DNA of 64,000 nucleotides. Origin: Glossina fuscipes. Its lineage: Eukaryota > Arthropoda > Insecta > Diptera > Glossinidae. How positions within the stretch are numbered: position 1 is the first letter of the stretch; each line of letters starts with the position of its first letter. Both the position numbers and the translations under genes were made by a program. The notes below the pieces were generated by a model that made no database searches, was not told the origin of the DNA, and saw only the letters and a list, made by a program, of their open reading frames with translations. Location: assembly GCF_014805625.2 (NCBI RefSeq), contig NW_023998471.1, positions 585,299-649,298 of the forward strand, written 5' to 3'. Shown in pieces: positions 1 through 13,179 of this stretch.

Positions 1-1640
1 TTGCACTCGAAATCTACTCGCATTACGAATGCAAACAAATAAAAAATGGATTTGTAGTGTAACGCATTCTCACCAATGGCCGAAGCTTAGAATTTAATTT
101 GTGCTTAAACATGAAACTTGCATTTCTGTGCAAATGTATTCATTCATTCACTTATATACATATATCAGTAAACAAATAGTAGAGGTGTACTGTTGTTATA
201 TCTCTCGTATCTCCTGTGCTTTGATCAATTAGTCTTTGTGTAATTAAAACGTAAGTCATCAATTTTTCTGTGTCTGTCAGGCGCTTGTACAATGCCTGAA
301 TATAGAAAGGTCAATCAATTGCTATGCTAGAAGAGTTTAAAATGAAAAGTATGTCAAAGTTAATTGACTTTTCATTGGAAAATAATATGGGTGTAACACC
401 CAAGCCAGCACATCCGCTGCGGGAATGACAAACAGTTTAAAGCATTTTCTCCCACACCCTTGGTAGGATGTACTTGATTTTCACATCAGCCGGTAATGCT
501 CGGAAATAAACCGAAATGAAATCTCTCATCAATTATGTGAATTCTTGATGCTAGAATCAAGTCGACGGGTGCTAGCGCTAACTAAAAATCATAATTATAT
601 ACGAAATCTAAATTTTGCTTTGTATTGTTCTTTTTAATTTTCTTCACGTCACATCTTGCTTAAAAGAATTCCGTTGCAATCGAGAGCGTGTTAATAATTA
701 ATCCGCTCTCCTGTTTTAGTAACGATTCATACTACGATGTGACACCTAGTCATGTATTTTTTAATTTCGAATTATCGAAAAGAAAGAAAATCGTGAAAAA
801 ATAAGAAAAAATTAATTTGTTGATCCAAGCTCTAGTCTAACGAAGAAATTATCAAAATTGAGGACCCGGAAAACTATTGTGAACCAGCCAATGTACTGTG
901 ACGCCTATCATAAGTTGCATGGCTGCGGGCATTCTCCCCCTCTTGTTTTGAGAGTGCACGTATACGTGTCATTTATATGTATGTGTATGCATCATTTTAT
1001 CACATCATAAAAGTAAAGTTCATTTTTCGTTCATTCGCTCAATAAACAGCCGCGTTCCAAGTAACATCATAGAGACGTCAATAGTCATTAGTATTTTTTT
1101 CTTTTTTTTTTTTTTTGTGACTTAACCCTATTAGGAAGTTTTATTCAACTTTAATTTTGCCTCGGAATATCACATTTGATACAAAATCGCGTAAACTATG
1201 ACGAGAAACACATGATTTTGTTCTATGGCTAGTGGACGGTCACAGCGCCATAATGCGGCCGAAAAGGAAAAGACTAGGGAAACATAGAAAAAGAGTCCAA
1301 TCACAAGAGTATATATATATAGACAGTGTAAATAATACTATAAGCCAAGTTGTACGAAATATTATGAATATATAAGTGAAGGTATAGCGTAGTGAGAAGG
1401 AAATATTATCGATTGCACAAAGTAGTTCAAAATTTTAGTGAAGCGTGTGTGCATGTGTCTTTTTTTTTGATAAAACAGTAGAGAGAAAGAATTTCTGTCT
1501 CGCGAAAGTTAAACGTTTAAGAAGCGGCAGGTATACTGGAGGCACACATATATATATTGAAGAAAAGTAGAAGGACGTATGACTTTTAAAATATTTCTTT
1601 ACTAATCTTCGTAATTTTAATAATTGCAATGTACTTATAG
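1..1640 (+). other. Non-coding, probably Cad96Ca intron
   Basis: This ends in an intron acceptor (TTATAG, 1635-1640) in front of the first visible Cad96Ca exon. I find no other kinase exon in it: no G-x-G-x-x-G or D-F-G coding stretch in any + frame. It is AT-rich with a T-run at 1094-1116 and looks like the end of a long intron. Confidence 0.6.
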
Positions 1641-2064
1641 ATGGATGGCGATTGAGTCATTGTACGACAATATATTTTCAACTGAATCGGATATTTGGAG
1701 TTTCGGCATTTTAATGTGGGAAATTGTAACATTAGGATCTACGCCTTATCCTGGCATATCCGCTGCGGAGGTTATGCGTAAAGTAAGTTAGAAAACTCTT
1801 TATCGATTCTCAATTGAAACGGAATTTCTACCTTTCCAGGTACGAGACGGTTATCGTTTAGAGAAACCGGAGCATTGCCGTCGTGAACTTTATAATATAA
1901 TGTTTTATTGTTGGGCGGAAAATCGTCATGAGCGACCAACTTTTGGTGAGATTGTACAAATGTTGGACAAGCTATTGCATACCGAAATGGATTACGTTGA
2001 ATTGGAACGTTTCCCCGACCATAATTATTATAACATTGTGAACGTAAGCGGTGAAAAAGTGTAA
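1641..2064 (+). CDS. Cad96Ca: Cad96Ca/Stitcher receptor tyrosine kinase, last two exons (partial)
   Basis: Two exons are joined in frame: 1641-1782 and 1840-2064, with a 57-bp GT-AG intron. The first base completes a codon from an exon to the left, and the stop is TAA at 2062-2064. About 121 residues are visible. They cover the C-terminal lobe of a tyrosine kinase: the W-M-A-I-E-S stretch after the activation loop, the S-D-I-W-S-F-G motif, the T-P-Y-P-G-I-S segment, and the conserved Arg in E-R-P-T-F. The tail, with H-N-Y-Y-N-I-V and ending S-G-E-K-V, matches what I know of Drosophila Cad96Ca (Stitcher), a cadherin-repeat receptor kinase of epidermal wound repair. The extracellular region and the ATP-binding lobe lie outside the window. 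The identity is from remembered family sequence, not a search. Another RTK is unlikely given the matching tail. Confidence 0.9.
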
Positions 2065-2199
2065 AAGTGTACATCGGCGGAAACAGAAGACTGCTTTAAA
2101 ATTTAATAATGAATTTGCAAAGCTCTCACTCCCTCCCTCTCTCTTCCTCACTCCCGTTTCACCACCTTGCGTTTAAAATGTTCAGTAAATATACGAAGC

Positions 2200-2205
2200 A
2201 ATAAA
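2200..2205 (+). terminator. Candidate poly(A) signal of Cad96Ca
   Basis: An AATAAA hexamer lies about 136 bp after the Cad96Ca stop codon and is followed by T-rich DNA. The position fits the 3' end of that transcript. It is a short motif in AT-rich DNA, so chance occurrence is possible. Confidence 0.5.
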
Positions 2206-2623
2206 AATATTTCCAAGTATTTTTATAGTCATTTTGAGATTTTAGCGCTCCTTTTCTCATTTTTAATTGCAGTTGAATTAAATGCTTTTAAGATGTTATT
2301 GTGTAAATAAGTATTAAATTTTTATTTTTTTTTTTTATATTTTTTTTTTTTTTTGAATTTTTGTATACATGTTAATCTTTTACAGTTATATGAACCAAAA
2401 GAAAAAATCAATAAATACCGACAATAAGACAAATCCATCTTAATTTCTATTTAATTTCTATATCAATAGAAAAACAGAAAAAAAAATGACTTTAAAAATA
2501 AAATAAATGAAGCAAAGTGAATCCAATCCAATAACGTATGCTGCTCGAATAGAGAAAACAGGGGGTCGATACCACACTGAGTTTTGAAAACTTTTTAAAA
2601 TGTTTAAATAAGAAATAAGAACA

Positions 2624-3331
2624 TGTTAGGTGTACAAATACGAAATGCAGATTTGAGCAATCCAATGCGATGGGTTTTATATTATAAACGTTTGTCATAT
2701 AAGGCATTTTGTCGCGACATCAGCAAATTTCAAAAGCTTCGATGTGCTTGTATAGTAGTGTTTCGGCACATTGAATATGTCGAAATTTGCATCCAATAAG
2801 GTGGGTTCATCCAGATTATTTTCATTTGATGAAAACCGCTGCTGGATCATACTGTGGAAAGGTGAATATGCATTCTCCATCGCAAGCTATGTGCGAACAA
2901 TAGTTTCGGGAATATCAAAAATGGTGGTTATGCGATACTGGAAACAAGATACATGAGAAACCGGTGAAAGGGTACAAAGTCGCAAGCATTGCAAGCATTG
3001 TTTGATGAAGACGCTGCACAAATGCAAAAGCTCGCAGAATACAAATGGGGAAGATTGCTCCTCTCCGGTCACTTCTTTGCCTCGGTGGGGCAGGCAATTG
3101 TGCTCTGAGCAACATTATCCTGCTTACGAAGATGTGAAAAATATGATTCGATAAATTGCTCGCGGCAAAAGCAAAATTTTTACTAACGTGATATCCACAA
3201 ATTGCCTAAATGCTGAGAAGAACGCGTGGCTGGCACCGGAGTATGTTTTGATTGAACCAAACCTTATTATTCCTATGTGTTGAGCGTGTTTTTGGAAAAA
3301 AAATTACTGTTTCGAATTTGTACACCTAACA
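2624..3331 (+). mobile_element. Internally deleted mariner relic with matched terminal repeats
   Basis: The ends are inverted copies of each other. 2624-2645 (TGTTAGGTGTACAAATACGA...) matches the reverse complement of 3310-3331 with one mismatch in 22. TA dinucleotides at 2627-2628 and 3327-3328 could be the target duplication, which would make the element proper 2629-3326 (698 bp). Fragments of a mariner transposase are visible in + frames: a start M-S-K-F-A-S-N-K at about 2777; an L-F-D-E-D-A-A-Q-M-Q-K-L-A-E piece near 3000; and near 3150-3260 the C-terminal pattern E-D-V-K...I-H-K-L-P...G-V-C-F-D. The catalytic D,D34D core is missing, and stops and frameshifts break the rest. Full mariners are about 1.3 kb, so roughly half is deleted. 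It cannot make a transposase and is at best mobilisable by a relative. Confidence 0.75.
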
Positions 3332-3333
3332 AC

Positions 3334-3357
3334 TGTGTGTGTGTGTGTGTGTGTGTG
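3334..3357. repeat. (GT)n microsatellite
   Basis: A run of GT dinucleotides directly beside the right end of the mariner relic. Confidence 0.9.
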
Positions 3358-6300
3358 AATGCATGTGATTGTGTGCGTACAAATACACATAAGTTATACG
3401 AAACGAAAGATCTTTTTGCAGATAAAACTTAAGAACCCATTGGCAACAAATATTATCTGCTCTGTGCTTAATAAGAATTTCTACAGGTAACCCTATGATC
3501 ATATCATCATCATGATTTATGCACGGCAGCAGAAATCTATCATTCTATTTGTCGAGTAATCCCTGCAAAGCTTATGTTATTAAATTAGTTAGGTTTGTAA
3601 TAACGGTTTGCTTATGTTCACTTCTTCACATAACATATTATATTTCCTAATTCAATAGCAATGGTTAGAAACTATTGATCTCAAAATTACATACAATGTT
3701 CAGTGTCTGAGAAATAAACGAATGGGCTACGGTTGCTGTTTTTTGGAAGTACCAAGCACTTTGTGCAACGGCTTCTTTTTTTTTGCAAAAGAGTACCTCT
3801 GTGTTGACTTTTGATCGTCACCTATCCAAGATAAATTAAGAAAATTTGCATAGCCGATTGTTAATAAGAAAGATCCGACATACATTACAATTTGTGAACT
3901 ATATGAGGATTACAATTACGATGGGTTTTAATTTCGTACTTGCGGGATTTTGAGTTTACTAATTGGTAGATGGATTAGATATAATTTGTTCTACGAAAGT
4001 CTCGAATCTTTGCTATAAAGAGTCCTTTTGCTGCCTTTGGTGTTCCATTACCGAGTAAATACATGTTTTCAATTAATTTGAGGACCAGTAGCTGGCCACA
4101 AAATATCATTTGAAACACATGGTGTTTCCTTGCGTGACTACTTGCAGACAAATACAACGCAAATCGGAAGATATTGGAAAGGGTATCCTGAGAGAAGATA
4201 ATAGCATTGTTAGAGGGAAGAAAAAGTAAAAGTGGAGTGATTAGATTGATTCATACGTAGAGCAATTCAAGAGGCAACGGCAATCCATTTATATCAACAC
4301 AAAGCGGCTAACTAGGCATATAGGATGAGCGGCATGCATATTCCTCTACTCCCAGCGGCAAAGCACTGCTGTCAATTAACAATAGAAAGACCATATCCGG
4401 CGATCGAAAGACTGACTCAAGGCATGCTATTTCCATTCAATCGATCTGGTGTCACCAGCTGAATCTGATCAAAGCTCAACATAAAGTGCTAAATCCGTCG
4501 CAAGAAAAAGAAGAAGAAGAAGTAAGGTGCAGCCTATATAAGGAGGGAAATGAGGGCATAGAAATGGATGGATAGGCGATTATTTTACGTTTGCCTTAGA
4601 AACCGATAATGTGACGCAAAGAAAGGCAGGCCAACAAGCGATTTTAAACTAGTTCGGCATTTTCATTTTAAATAGTTAGCTATATTTAGTTATTTAGCAA
4701 ATCTATGGAACGGCCAGGTTTAATACCTAAAGAAAATTTCTTCATAAATTGTCATTTGAATATGTGGACGTAGGGACAGACAGACAATGCTTCATGCCAA
4801 TCTATAAGATGCATAGTCTATAAGATTTCCAATAGTTACCTCTAGTCCCGATAAATTTGTAAAAAACTTAATTTATCGCTATGCTCGGTAAAAAAACTAT
4901 AATAAGCGCGCTGATGAAGGTAGGAAATGTACGAGTGATAAAAGCCTAGTCTTCACTATAAGGTACTTATTTTTCGTTTCTTCATCGTTCAAAATCTTTA
5001 TTTTTCGTAATTTCTTTTGTCGTCATTTTGGTTTAAATCATTTTTGGTAAATTATCTTATACGTGCTTGGAAAATACAATACTTTGTTCGGAGGTATATG
5101 TCGCATGTATGACCTACCTGGAAGCGAAAACTTCCAATATTCATTAGTTAACATAAATTCTTTATATATTTCTTATATAAAATATTGCTAGCAATCAATA
5201 TCGTCACAATGCTCTTGAAACCATAGTCGCGAACAATATCGCATTTGATTATCCCTTCATTTGCAATTTATCTCTTTTGTTAACGATTTACTGCCTTCTA
5301 TAAAAGTGAAAAAGAGAAAATAATTCCTTTATATAAAAGGTTTTTATTACTTTCAAGTGTTTTACATTATAAATGTCAACGAGACAATGCATGTGATGAT
5401 GATAGAGAAAATTTCCGACAATTTTCTTTTTATACGCTATTTACAAAACTTTTTTCTTTACTTTTATGTTCCTCTGCTCTATCACGCTTAGTAACTTTAA
5501 GCATTTCTTGTTTATAAGGGCGAACAACGTAAGTGTGTGGCATGTGTGTTACCGAAAAGTAAAAAACTTTATTCAAATAGGATAAATGTGTATCAAAAGC
5601 ACACAAACACACGGCACACACAACACACACACACACAAGCACATCCATGATGCATGCATACATATATATATGTATACGTACATATACACATTTATATATA
5701 TATATATATGTATATATAGTAAGGCATATGTTGTCGTTTTGGCAACAAATACTACGTTCTACAACTCACGACGTTAATAAATGAATGGTTCAATGCATGA
5801 AATGTGAATGTAAACAAGACATATACTTACGTACATATTTGTGAAGACATACGAAGGCAAAGATAAGAGTTTCCACGATCTGCTTGAAGCATAAATAGGC
5901 GCGGAATAGTTGGAGTATAGTTTTAGTTCTTTTTTTTTTTTTGTATCTTTTTTTTCTTTTTTTTTATGAACAAAGCCGTCTGCAACTATAGCATTTTGGG
6001 GCAAGTCGCGAATACTTTCCACCTAATTTCAATGCAAGTAAAACTTACATTAATAGACCGACAAACAAACAAACAAAAAGTAACGCTTTATGAAGAATAT
6101 ATCTGCCAAGTAAAAGCCGAAACAGCCTAAAGTCGTAAATGTTCGACATTATCTTTGGAGTAGAAAGATGTTGCTAAAAGGCATCCTTTATTCTTATTTT
6201 CTCGTTTCCGTAAATTTTTCTGGTAAGCAGGTGCATTTGTCATAAAAATTTTGTGTAATAAATAATCAAGCTTAACTGGGGAATGAATATACGCGAGAGA

Positions 6301-6544
6301 GAGAGAGAGAGAGTCCACGTGCCTTCGTTTATTCGAAATCTTAGTTATTTTAAAGGTTAAATAAATTTAGTTGAAAGGATTTATTATTATTACATAAAAC
6401 ATTCTTTCGCGCAAAAATTTAAAACAAAAAATAAGTTAAATCCACTGGTGTCAAAAAAGTATCAGAATTAGTCAAAAGAGGAAAATTCTTCTTTACTATG
6501 GTGCCAGCAAAAGTAATTAAATTTGTAATTAATAGATGCTTGCA
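3358..6544. other. Intergenic, no gene seen
   Basis: AT-rich intergenic DNA. It contains CA-rich (about 5611-5638), TA-rich (about 5660-5718) and GA (6294-6313) microsatellites and poly-T tracts near 5930-5964. Short ORFs are present but show no family motif I recognise. Confidence 0.6.
6294..6313. repeat. (GA)n microsatellite
   Basis: Ten uninterrupted GA units. Confidence 0.9.
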
Positions 6545-6850
6545 TGTATTCTAATCATGGTTTTCACTTGAAAATGTCATTTATTGAGAAAAATGGGCTC
6601 AATATATGTCAATCCAAATATTTTCCAGCATTTTGTACAACTTTTTTCCTTCTTTTTGGCCACGTGGCGATCATAGTTGGTTTACCCAGCACTCCAATCA
6701 TCGAATCATTTTCGCATTTCTTTAAAATTGCGAAACCGCTTGCTTGGCAGCCCATGTTGCCTCGATCTGAACAAGTGGTAATCAGAGAGCGCTGTGTCTG
6801 GTGAGTACGCTGGTTCAATGCTGTTGCAATGTTGCTTCACCTTTGGCGAA
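6545..6850 (-). mobile_element. Mariner transposase 3'-end fragment
   Basis: Read on the minus strand, 6850 down to about 6609 resembles the end of a mariner transposase, spread over two frames. Visible in order are Y-S-P-D followed by L-S-D-Y-H-L-F-R-S (third catalytic Asp region), then R-F-R-N-F-K-E-M-R-K, then K-V-V-Q-N-A-G-K-Y-L-D and a stop at 6609-6611. Frameshifts and in-frame stops are present, so it is dead. About 60 bp past the stop the sequence resembles a mariner 3' UTR, but I could not match a second terminal repeat. The + strand ORF over the same bases (6544-6804) is its shadow. Confidence 0.6.
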
Positions 6851-9256
6851 AAAAAAGCGAAAACCTTCGGGAAGAAATGATTGGAGTGAAAGAAGAAGTA
6901 AAAATCGCGTAGAAGTGAAAAAGAAATGAAAGAACTCTTAAATTTTGATTTATTATGGACTCGTCTACTGATAAATTCTCGCTTGTGATCAAAACCTCGG
7001 TAAATGTTGTCTAATCAACACGTTACAAAATCCTTTGTTGATCTCCATTTTCTCAAAATTTAAATTCGTGAGAAGAACCTTAGATCAAAGGACGGAGTTA
7101 AAAACAAAAAAAAAAGAAAGAATTTAACGCGTTCGCGGAAGATGTCATAGCTGGTTTAATGGACCTTTAAATGATACCATATCAAAGTTGAACGCCAGTT
7201 TATTTAAGGACAATCGGGGAGCTAAGATGTTTCAACGAGTTGGCGATGGGTGTAGTAGTTGTTTTCTGTTAACCGTGTTAAGTTTTTGTCTTAAGCTTCT
7301 TAATCCTTGAAACTTTAAAAAAAAAAGACACACCACAATATTGCCGTCTTGTTAGTTGAAACAAGTCAGTCAGTGTGTGCTTTACTATAAAAAAGTTTAA
7401 ATGGAAAATATCTTACAAGTTTAGATGAAGAATATCCGAAGAACATCCGACACATGGTTCAACGAAGTAAAATGCACTTGAATGTCAAAACGGACATTTT
7501 ATAAACCCCTACAACAAAAGCACATATAATATCATCTTTCTGTCACCACTAATGGAAAGTCCAAAGCACTATTGCTAGCAGCTGACATTTACTTGATGTA
7601 GGAAAGTAGGAAACTTTTGTGGTAATAAAATTTTCCACACAAACAAATGAATTACACTTTACCGACCGACATCACGCCATCAAAGTTGACATCAATCTCA
7701 ACGATTCTTATTACAAAGAAAATGACAAGAAAGCTAAGAAAAAAAACAAGAATAAAATTAAGAAGAATAAGCAGATCACGGCAGATGTTATTTTAAAGGG
7801 GGAAAAAATTAAGCCAAAATACGTGAAGCAATCGCTTGATGTCAATTTTTACTTACGATACTTACAAGCGCAATATCATTGAGCACATTACGACAATATA
7901 TTAGTTGGCCGACAATTTTTTTTTCTGCCATAATACTCTTTACGTGACGAGCATTATTAAGCAATAAATATTAAATGAAATCGATTGTCAACGACAAGCG
8001 CTTCTAAATGTTACCATCTTATGAGCCAATGCACTAACTTCCGCCTTTTATCTCTCCTCTTCTCTTTCTCTTTATCACTCCCTCACCGACGTTAACTAAA
8101 GCAAAACATTGCTCTTGTCCCGTTTGCGAAGCAAAGACATATATAACGTGTGGTATGCGATTTTTAACAAAGTCAGTACCAAGCGATTTTAGGAAACATC
8201 AAAAACACCCTTTCAGCATATCTCAAGTACCTAGTATTTTGTCTAACATCCGTAGGGAGACTTGTTGTAGATTACACGCTGTTATGAAAATTTCGAATAC
8301 CTGAGTAGTTTTTGGCCCTGGCCAAATTTATTCTAAAACTACAAGTGTTTGTTGCAAATCTCAGAACGGACGGACGGACGGTCAAAGAGATAGATTCATC
8401 CATGTTAAACTTGAGCGTAAAGCTTTCAATATGCATTTCTCGATGTTACTTATAGAATAAGAAAACTAATATACCTTTGAACTTTCTATGACACATGAAC
8501 TGAGTACGATACGATGCAACTTTCTGTGACATCCATTTGTTGCAATCATGCTTAATGACATTGAGTTCAAACAAAGTCGCTGGTTATGTGCGACACAATT
8601 TCGAGAGAATACGAAATGAATTTTCAATTATTCCTGTTACTGGCGTAACTTGTCAACGAAATTTGTCTCCTTACGTAGGAGTTGTGACTTCAACTATTAT
8701 AAAACGTTTAATCATCGGACAAGTCTTGACAATAACATCAATTTTGCGTGAAGATTTCTCAATTCGCATTTTCATATTTAAGTAGATGGAATAAGAATAC
8801 GAGAACTACGTTTGATGACTTAGTACAGTCAAGCATCAATCCGTTAAATAGTAGAAGCATACGTGAGCATATGCAATAAACCCAAACTTAATTGTGTGCA
8901 AGTACAGCTAATGAGTGGTCTTTCATTTCGTTAGGATTTCTCTTTTCATTGTCTATAAAGAAGGGCACATATTGAGTCAGAATAGCGTAATGGTAGGTAG
9001 GAGAAAAGTACAATGCATGCAAGTGCAGTGCATGTCTTTCTTATGCGTTCACATTTCCGTGCGTTCACATCTTATGAGTAATAATAAAAAATGAAATGCA
9101 GAGAATATATAAATAATACTTAGCATCCATTTATTATCATATAATCTATTAGTTGAAATTAAACAACACTCATACGCTCCAGCAAACGTCTTGTTTTAAA
9201 AAAACATTGTTATGGCCAATCTTTTTGCAAGCAAAAAATTTGTGAATTTATGTTTA
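6851..9256. other. Intergenic, no gene seen
   Basis: AT-rich. Holds a lysine-rich 87-codon ORF (7619-7882) with no recognisable domain, and a short GGAC-type tract at about 8365-8385 of the kind found in the dispersed repeat family. Confidence 0.5.
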
Positions 9257-9396
9257 TGGTCGTGGGTTCGAATCTCAAGTGCGGTAGAGTTTTTAATAAT
9301 AATAATAATAAAAGCCGATAGCCTTAGATGCTAGTGCTTTTAAGAGTTTAGTCTTAGAATTTATTTCTCTGGCGAAATTAATAATAATAATAATAT
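9257..9396 (+). repeat. tRNA-like composite repeat (SINE type), partial copy
   Basis: Starts with GGTCGTGGGTTCGAATCTCA, which contains a tRNA B-box-like GGTTCGAATC. It continues with GTGCGGTAGAGTTTTTAATA and an (AAT)n stretch, and ends in a second (AAT)n tail at about 9379-9393. The same order is seen at 23930-24012. The 5' head and A-box part are missing here. Confidence 0.65.
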
Positions 9397-12300
9397 GTTT
9401 ATACTCTACACTAAATGTGTTAACGGTATATTAAGTTTGTGTAGATGTTCGTAATACGCATAAGGACTTGAGACAGGCGGAAAGCGATTTAGAATTACTT
9501 ATTGAATCTGTTTAACTATATCGACCCCGTATCCGAGTGTCTGACCATCGGTCCAAGTGCAATATGGTGATGTGTTCAATTTACAAACTTATGAAATAAT
9601 CATTTGACTTAATCGGTTTTTATGAAATATAAGCTTTTATGCGGCAACAAGGTGAAATTTTTGGCATTTAATGGCGAAAATTGATAAAAAAATTAAGAAA
9701 AAACATGAGTTTGAACGATATGGGTCTACATACACATTGAATATCTCCTCAGAAAAAATAAAACTTTTACATTCTATAACAAAAATTTATGAACAATTGC
9801 ATTGGACGATGTTGCAAAGCTATCATGATTTACTTTCTTTGGATTTGAAAATTTTCCTGATAAATTATTTGTATTTTTTATATTTTGACTCCTCCATGCG
9901 ATTCGTCGTAAATATTGTTCCCATTGCCGGAATCTTACTTCTTTTAAAGGGACCTCATTGAAACTATGGAATTTGTCTTAGGTATAACGACATGCATACA
10001 CAATTATATCTTTGCGACCAACATCATTTTTACTCTATCATCATCAATCGCTCTAATTTGTTGCTTTTAATGCTGATTACAATTGCAGTATCGTAACTCA
10101 CTTCATTTAAAGTCGTTCAAACAGTTCCATTTCTTCTCAACATACTTGTATCAACTTTTCATTTATTGCTTGAAGGCGGTGTTTCAAAAATCGTACATCA
10201 TCGTCCGCCACTCTCATGATCGGAAGCTCCACTGTGGTCGGTACATAACTTTAAAAAACACCTAAGAATACAGTTTGCTGTAGATATCGAGTAAGGCTGT
10301 GAAACAAACGAAGAACACATCTATAAAAAATCTAGAAATAAAACGAAAGAAACTAATTTAAGTAGAAAAGAAGTCGGTTTGAATAAATGCTACGATTTTA
10401 TAATAACTTAGTTAAGGAGTAATTTTTTACAGATTAAAAGCAAAATTTATTAGGATATATATGTGTGATAACATATAAAAGTTTAACATACTTTTAGTTG
10501 CTAAACTTTTTCCAAATTTTTATATAAAAGCTAACATACTTTGGGGGTAATCTTTCGAATATATATGGACACGTATATGCAAGTATTTAATAATCAAATT
10601 AGAATATTTTAAATAACTTTTGTGGTTCTGAACAATATCCTTCAACTTTTTAAAATATAAAATTTTCAAACTTCTTTTTCCATTTTGACCTGAAAACAAA
10701 AACAAATTTAATTATCTCAAGTATGCAAGTCAAGGTGTACACAGTTGGATAATCTATTAGAGACCACCGTGCTCGACCGCGACTTTGGCTTGCTTTGAAG
10801 GTTTTGTATTAAGGAAAACGAAAAATAAGAGTAATGATAATAAAGAGAAACTAAAAGCAAAGCATATAAACAAAACGATTTTATTTGTATTTATTATTAT
10901 TTTTCTTTTTCACGTTTCGTTTTAAATGTCTTTTCACTTTTTACTCTATATTTTTTTTTGGATTTTACTTTTTGAAATGCTTTTGCAATGCAATGAAATG
11001 ATTTTGTGAGATTATACATTCAATACGCAAAAAGCAATAACAACAAGAAAAAAACAAAAAAATAAAAAATAGAACAAATGAAAAACTGTGTAAATTAAAT
11101 CTCTTGAAAAAAGCATAAGTGCTAGAGAGAAGTAATAATAATAAAACTTAATTAATACGAATTAAGCAAAAAGTTCAAAGTTATGTGGCCAGCACAGATT
11201 CCAGTGCCAGATAGTAGAAGCTCTTGCTTAGCAGTATATAAGAAAATCATTTTTATTATTGTTATTATTTCTTATTATTTATGTAACGTAATTAAGGCAA
11301 CACTTGCTATGATATTTCATTTTCGTCTAAGACACAATTGTTTTGCAAAATATTATTTGGAAACATTGCAGTTGAAAAAGTATTCGGAATTGCTAAAGTT
11401 GACAAATTGTACGTTGAAAAGCTCAATAGAACTGCCAGCATATGATTATTCTTTGTAATTGTTTCGCAGGATAATAAAGTCGCGCGTAGGTAAAGTATTC
11501 GTCCTTTAACAATTTTTGCGATTTATTCAAATAAATTTTTCGCTTTCAGTCACGGCAATCTTACTTGCATAAAGATCAACGCGGTCTACTGAGTAAATCA
11601 GAGTCGTGATGCCTGTGTTCGCGGTTTGACCACAATAGGTCGCAGCTGCAGTGAATACTCGGGATATTTTCCCATTTCTTTTTCTCACTTCTCTCTGACA
11701 CCAGTGTAGTAGGGAACATTCTCTGAGCGACTGGTCAATAAAGAAAACGGAATCTTTCCCTAGTTATAATCGTTTCAAATAACGCACAAGAGGAAGTTGT
11801 GTGGACAAAATTTGTATTGATCGATTGCATATGCTGTGCAATAAGCGCAAACAGTAGACAAACTGTCTGCACGTATTGGTGAATCAACGGCGTGCCGCCT
11901 GGATACGAAACTAGCTTCACTTATGTAGTATGTCAACGAACTGGACAAATCTGACTGCAATGGTTTTTTCAAAGGCAACGCAAGAAAGGAATAATAATAA
12001 TGGGGATTGCATTTATAGAAAAAAGAATTCCTTTTATTTATAGTTTAAATTTTTAATGAAAAAACACCAGATTTTTCCTTGGAAAGCGTTTTCATTTTTC
12101 GCCATCTTAAAGAAATAGAGAAATATTACGAAGGCTTTTACGAATTGCTTCATTCCGAACGCGGCACAACCTCTAAGGAATACACGATGGAAGAACGATC
12201 GTCCTTGTGAATAGACCTTGCAAAAGGGGATGACTCAAAAGTAAGAAAAAGTCCCGCTTGTTGTAATGCGCGATATGAATTTATCCATCTTTGATTTCAA

Positions 12301-12639
12301 AAAATATAAAAAATATTATAAAAAAAATTATAAGACTTACAGGAAGGAAACAACTTCAATTTAAATTATGAAATGTTTAAATAAGAGTAGAAAGAAATGA
12401 AAACAATTCAAACTAAAACAACAAAGGAATGAAATGTATTTGCAGCCGTTTAATGTTGATAAAAATTGTTCACTCGCTGTCATCCCCGACAACGTTGCTA
12501 ACAATTCTCTCACAGCACAGCCTTAATTCAGTTCAGCATGTGCACAACAACTATTTTCATCACCATTATTATCATCAACTTTTTGCCTTGAAAACAATAG
12601 CAACACGAAGAGTAATAGGAGTAGCGATAGTAGTGATAA

Positions 12640-12690
<51 letters not shown>

Positions 12691-13179
12691 CAGTAGTGGT
12701 AGTGGTAGTGCTGGTGGTAATGGAAAATGAATGTGAGTTGACAGCTGTACTGACAATACACACTGACAGCAATACAACAATATTCATCAGGGACGATGAC
12801 AACTTTTAAGATGGAATACTACGCACACACACACACACATACACACACTGCCACGCAAATGTAAACAAACTATGTTTTCGTTTAAAAAAAAAAAAAAAGA
12901 ACTAAAAACAAAAAAGTATATAATCGGCATTTATCGATGATAAAATTGAGATTTACGTTATTGTTTTACAGTTTTTCTAAATCACTTTTATTTTTTATTT
13001 GTTTTCATTTCTCTATTACTGGCAATCTCATATTGTGTCCATGTATTGCAGAAGTCAATAATTTTAAAATAATATTTAGTTTAAGTTCGATGCTTTCCTA
13101 TTGGACAAGTACTATATGCAAAAATATTTTTCTAGGATAAGACCAATTTTAGTAGATTTACATCACATATGCAAGCATG
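9397..13179. other. Intergenic, no gene seen
   Basis: AT-rich DNA with small ORFs (9671-9961, 11183-11458 and others) that show no domain, signal peptide or splice partner I can defend. Contains the AGT repeat listed separately and a CA run at about 12823-12848. Confidence 0.5.
12638..12715. repeat. (AGT)n trinucleotide repeat
   Basis: About 25 AGT units, mostly perfect, decaying into GGT/AGT at the right end. The ORFs over it (12429-12809 + and three on -) are low-complexity translations, not genes. Confidence 0.95.

Noticed and set aside
6544..6804. 86-codon + strand ORF with a donor-like GTGAGT at its end
   Set aside because: Antisense of a mariner transposase fragment.
7619..7882. 87-codon Lys-rich ORF
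   Set aside because: Low complexity A-rich stretch, no domain, no supporting context.
9260..9290. tRNA gene suggested by a B-box-like GGTTCGAATC
   Set aside because: No acceptor-stem pairing or full cloverleaf; the same sequence recurs in a dispersed repeat.
12429..12809. 126-codon ORF with a long poly-Val run and three minus ORFs of poly-Leu, Tyr or Thr
   Set aside because: All are readings of the (AGT)n repeat; flanks carry no coding signal.
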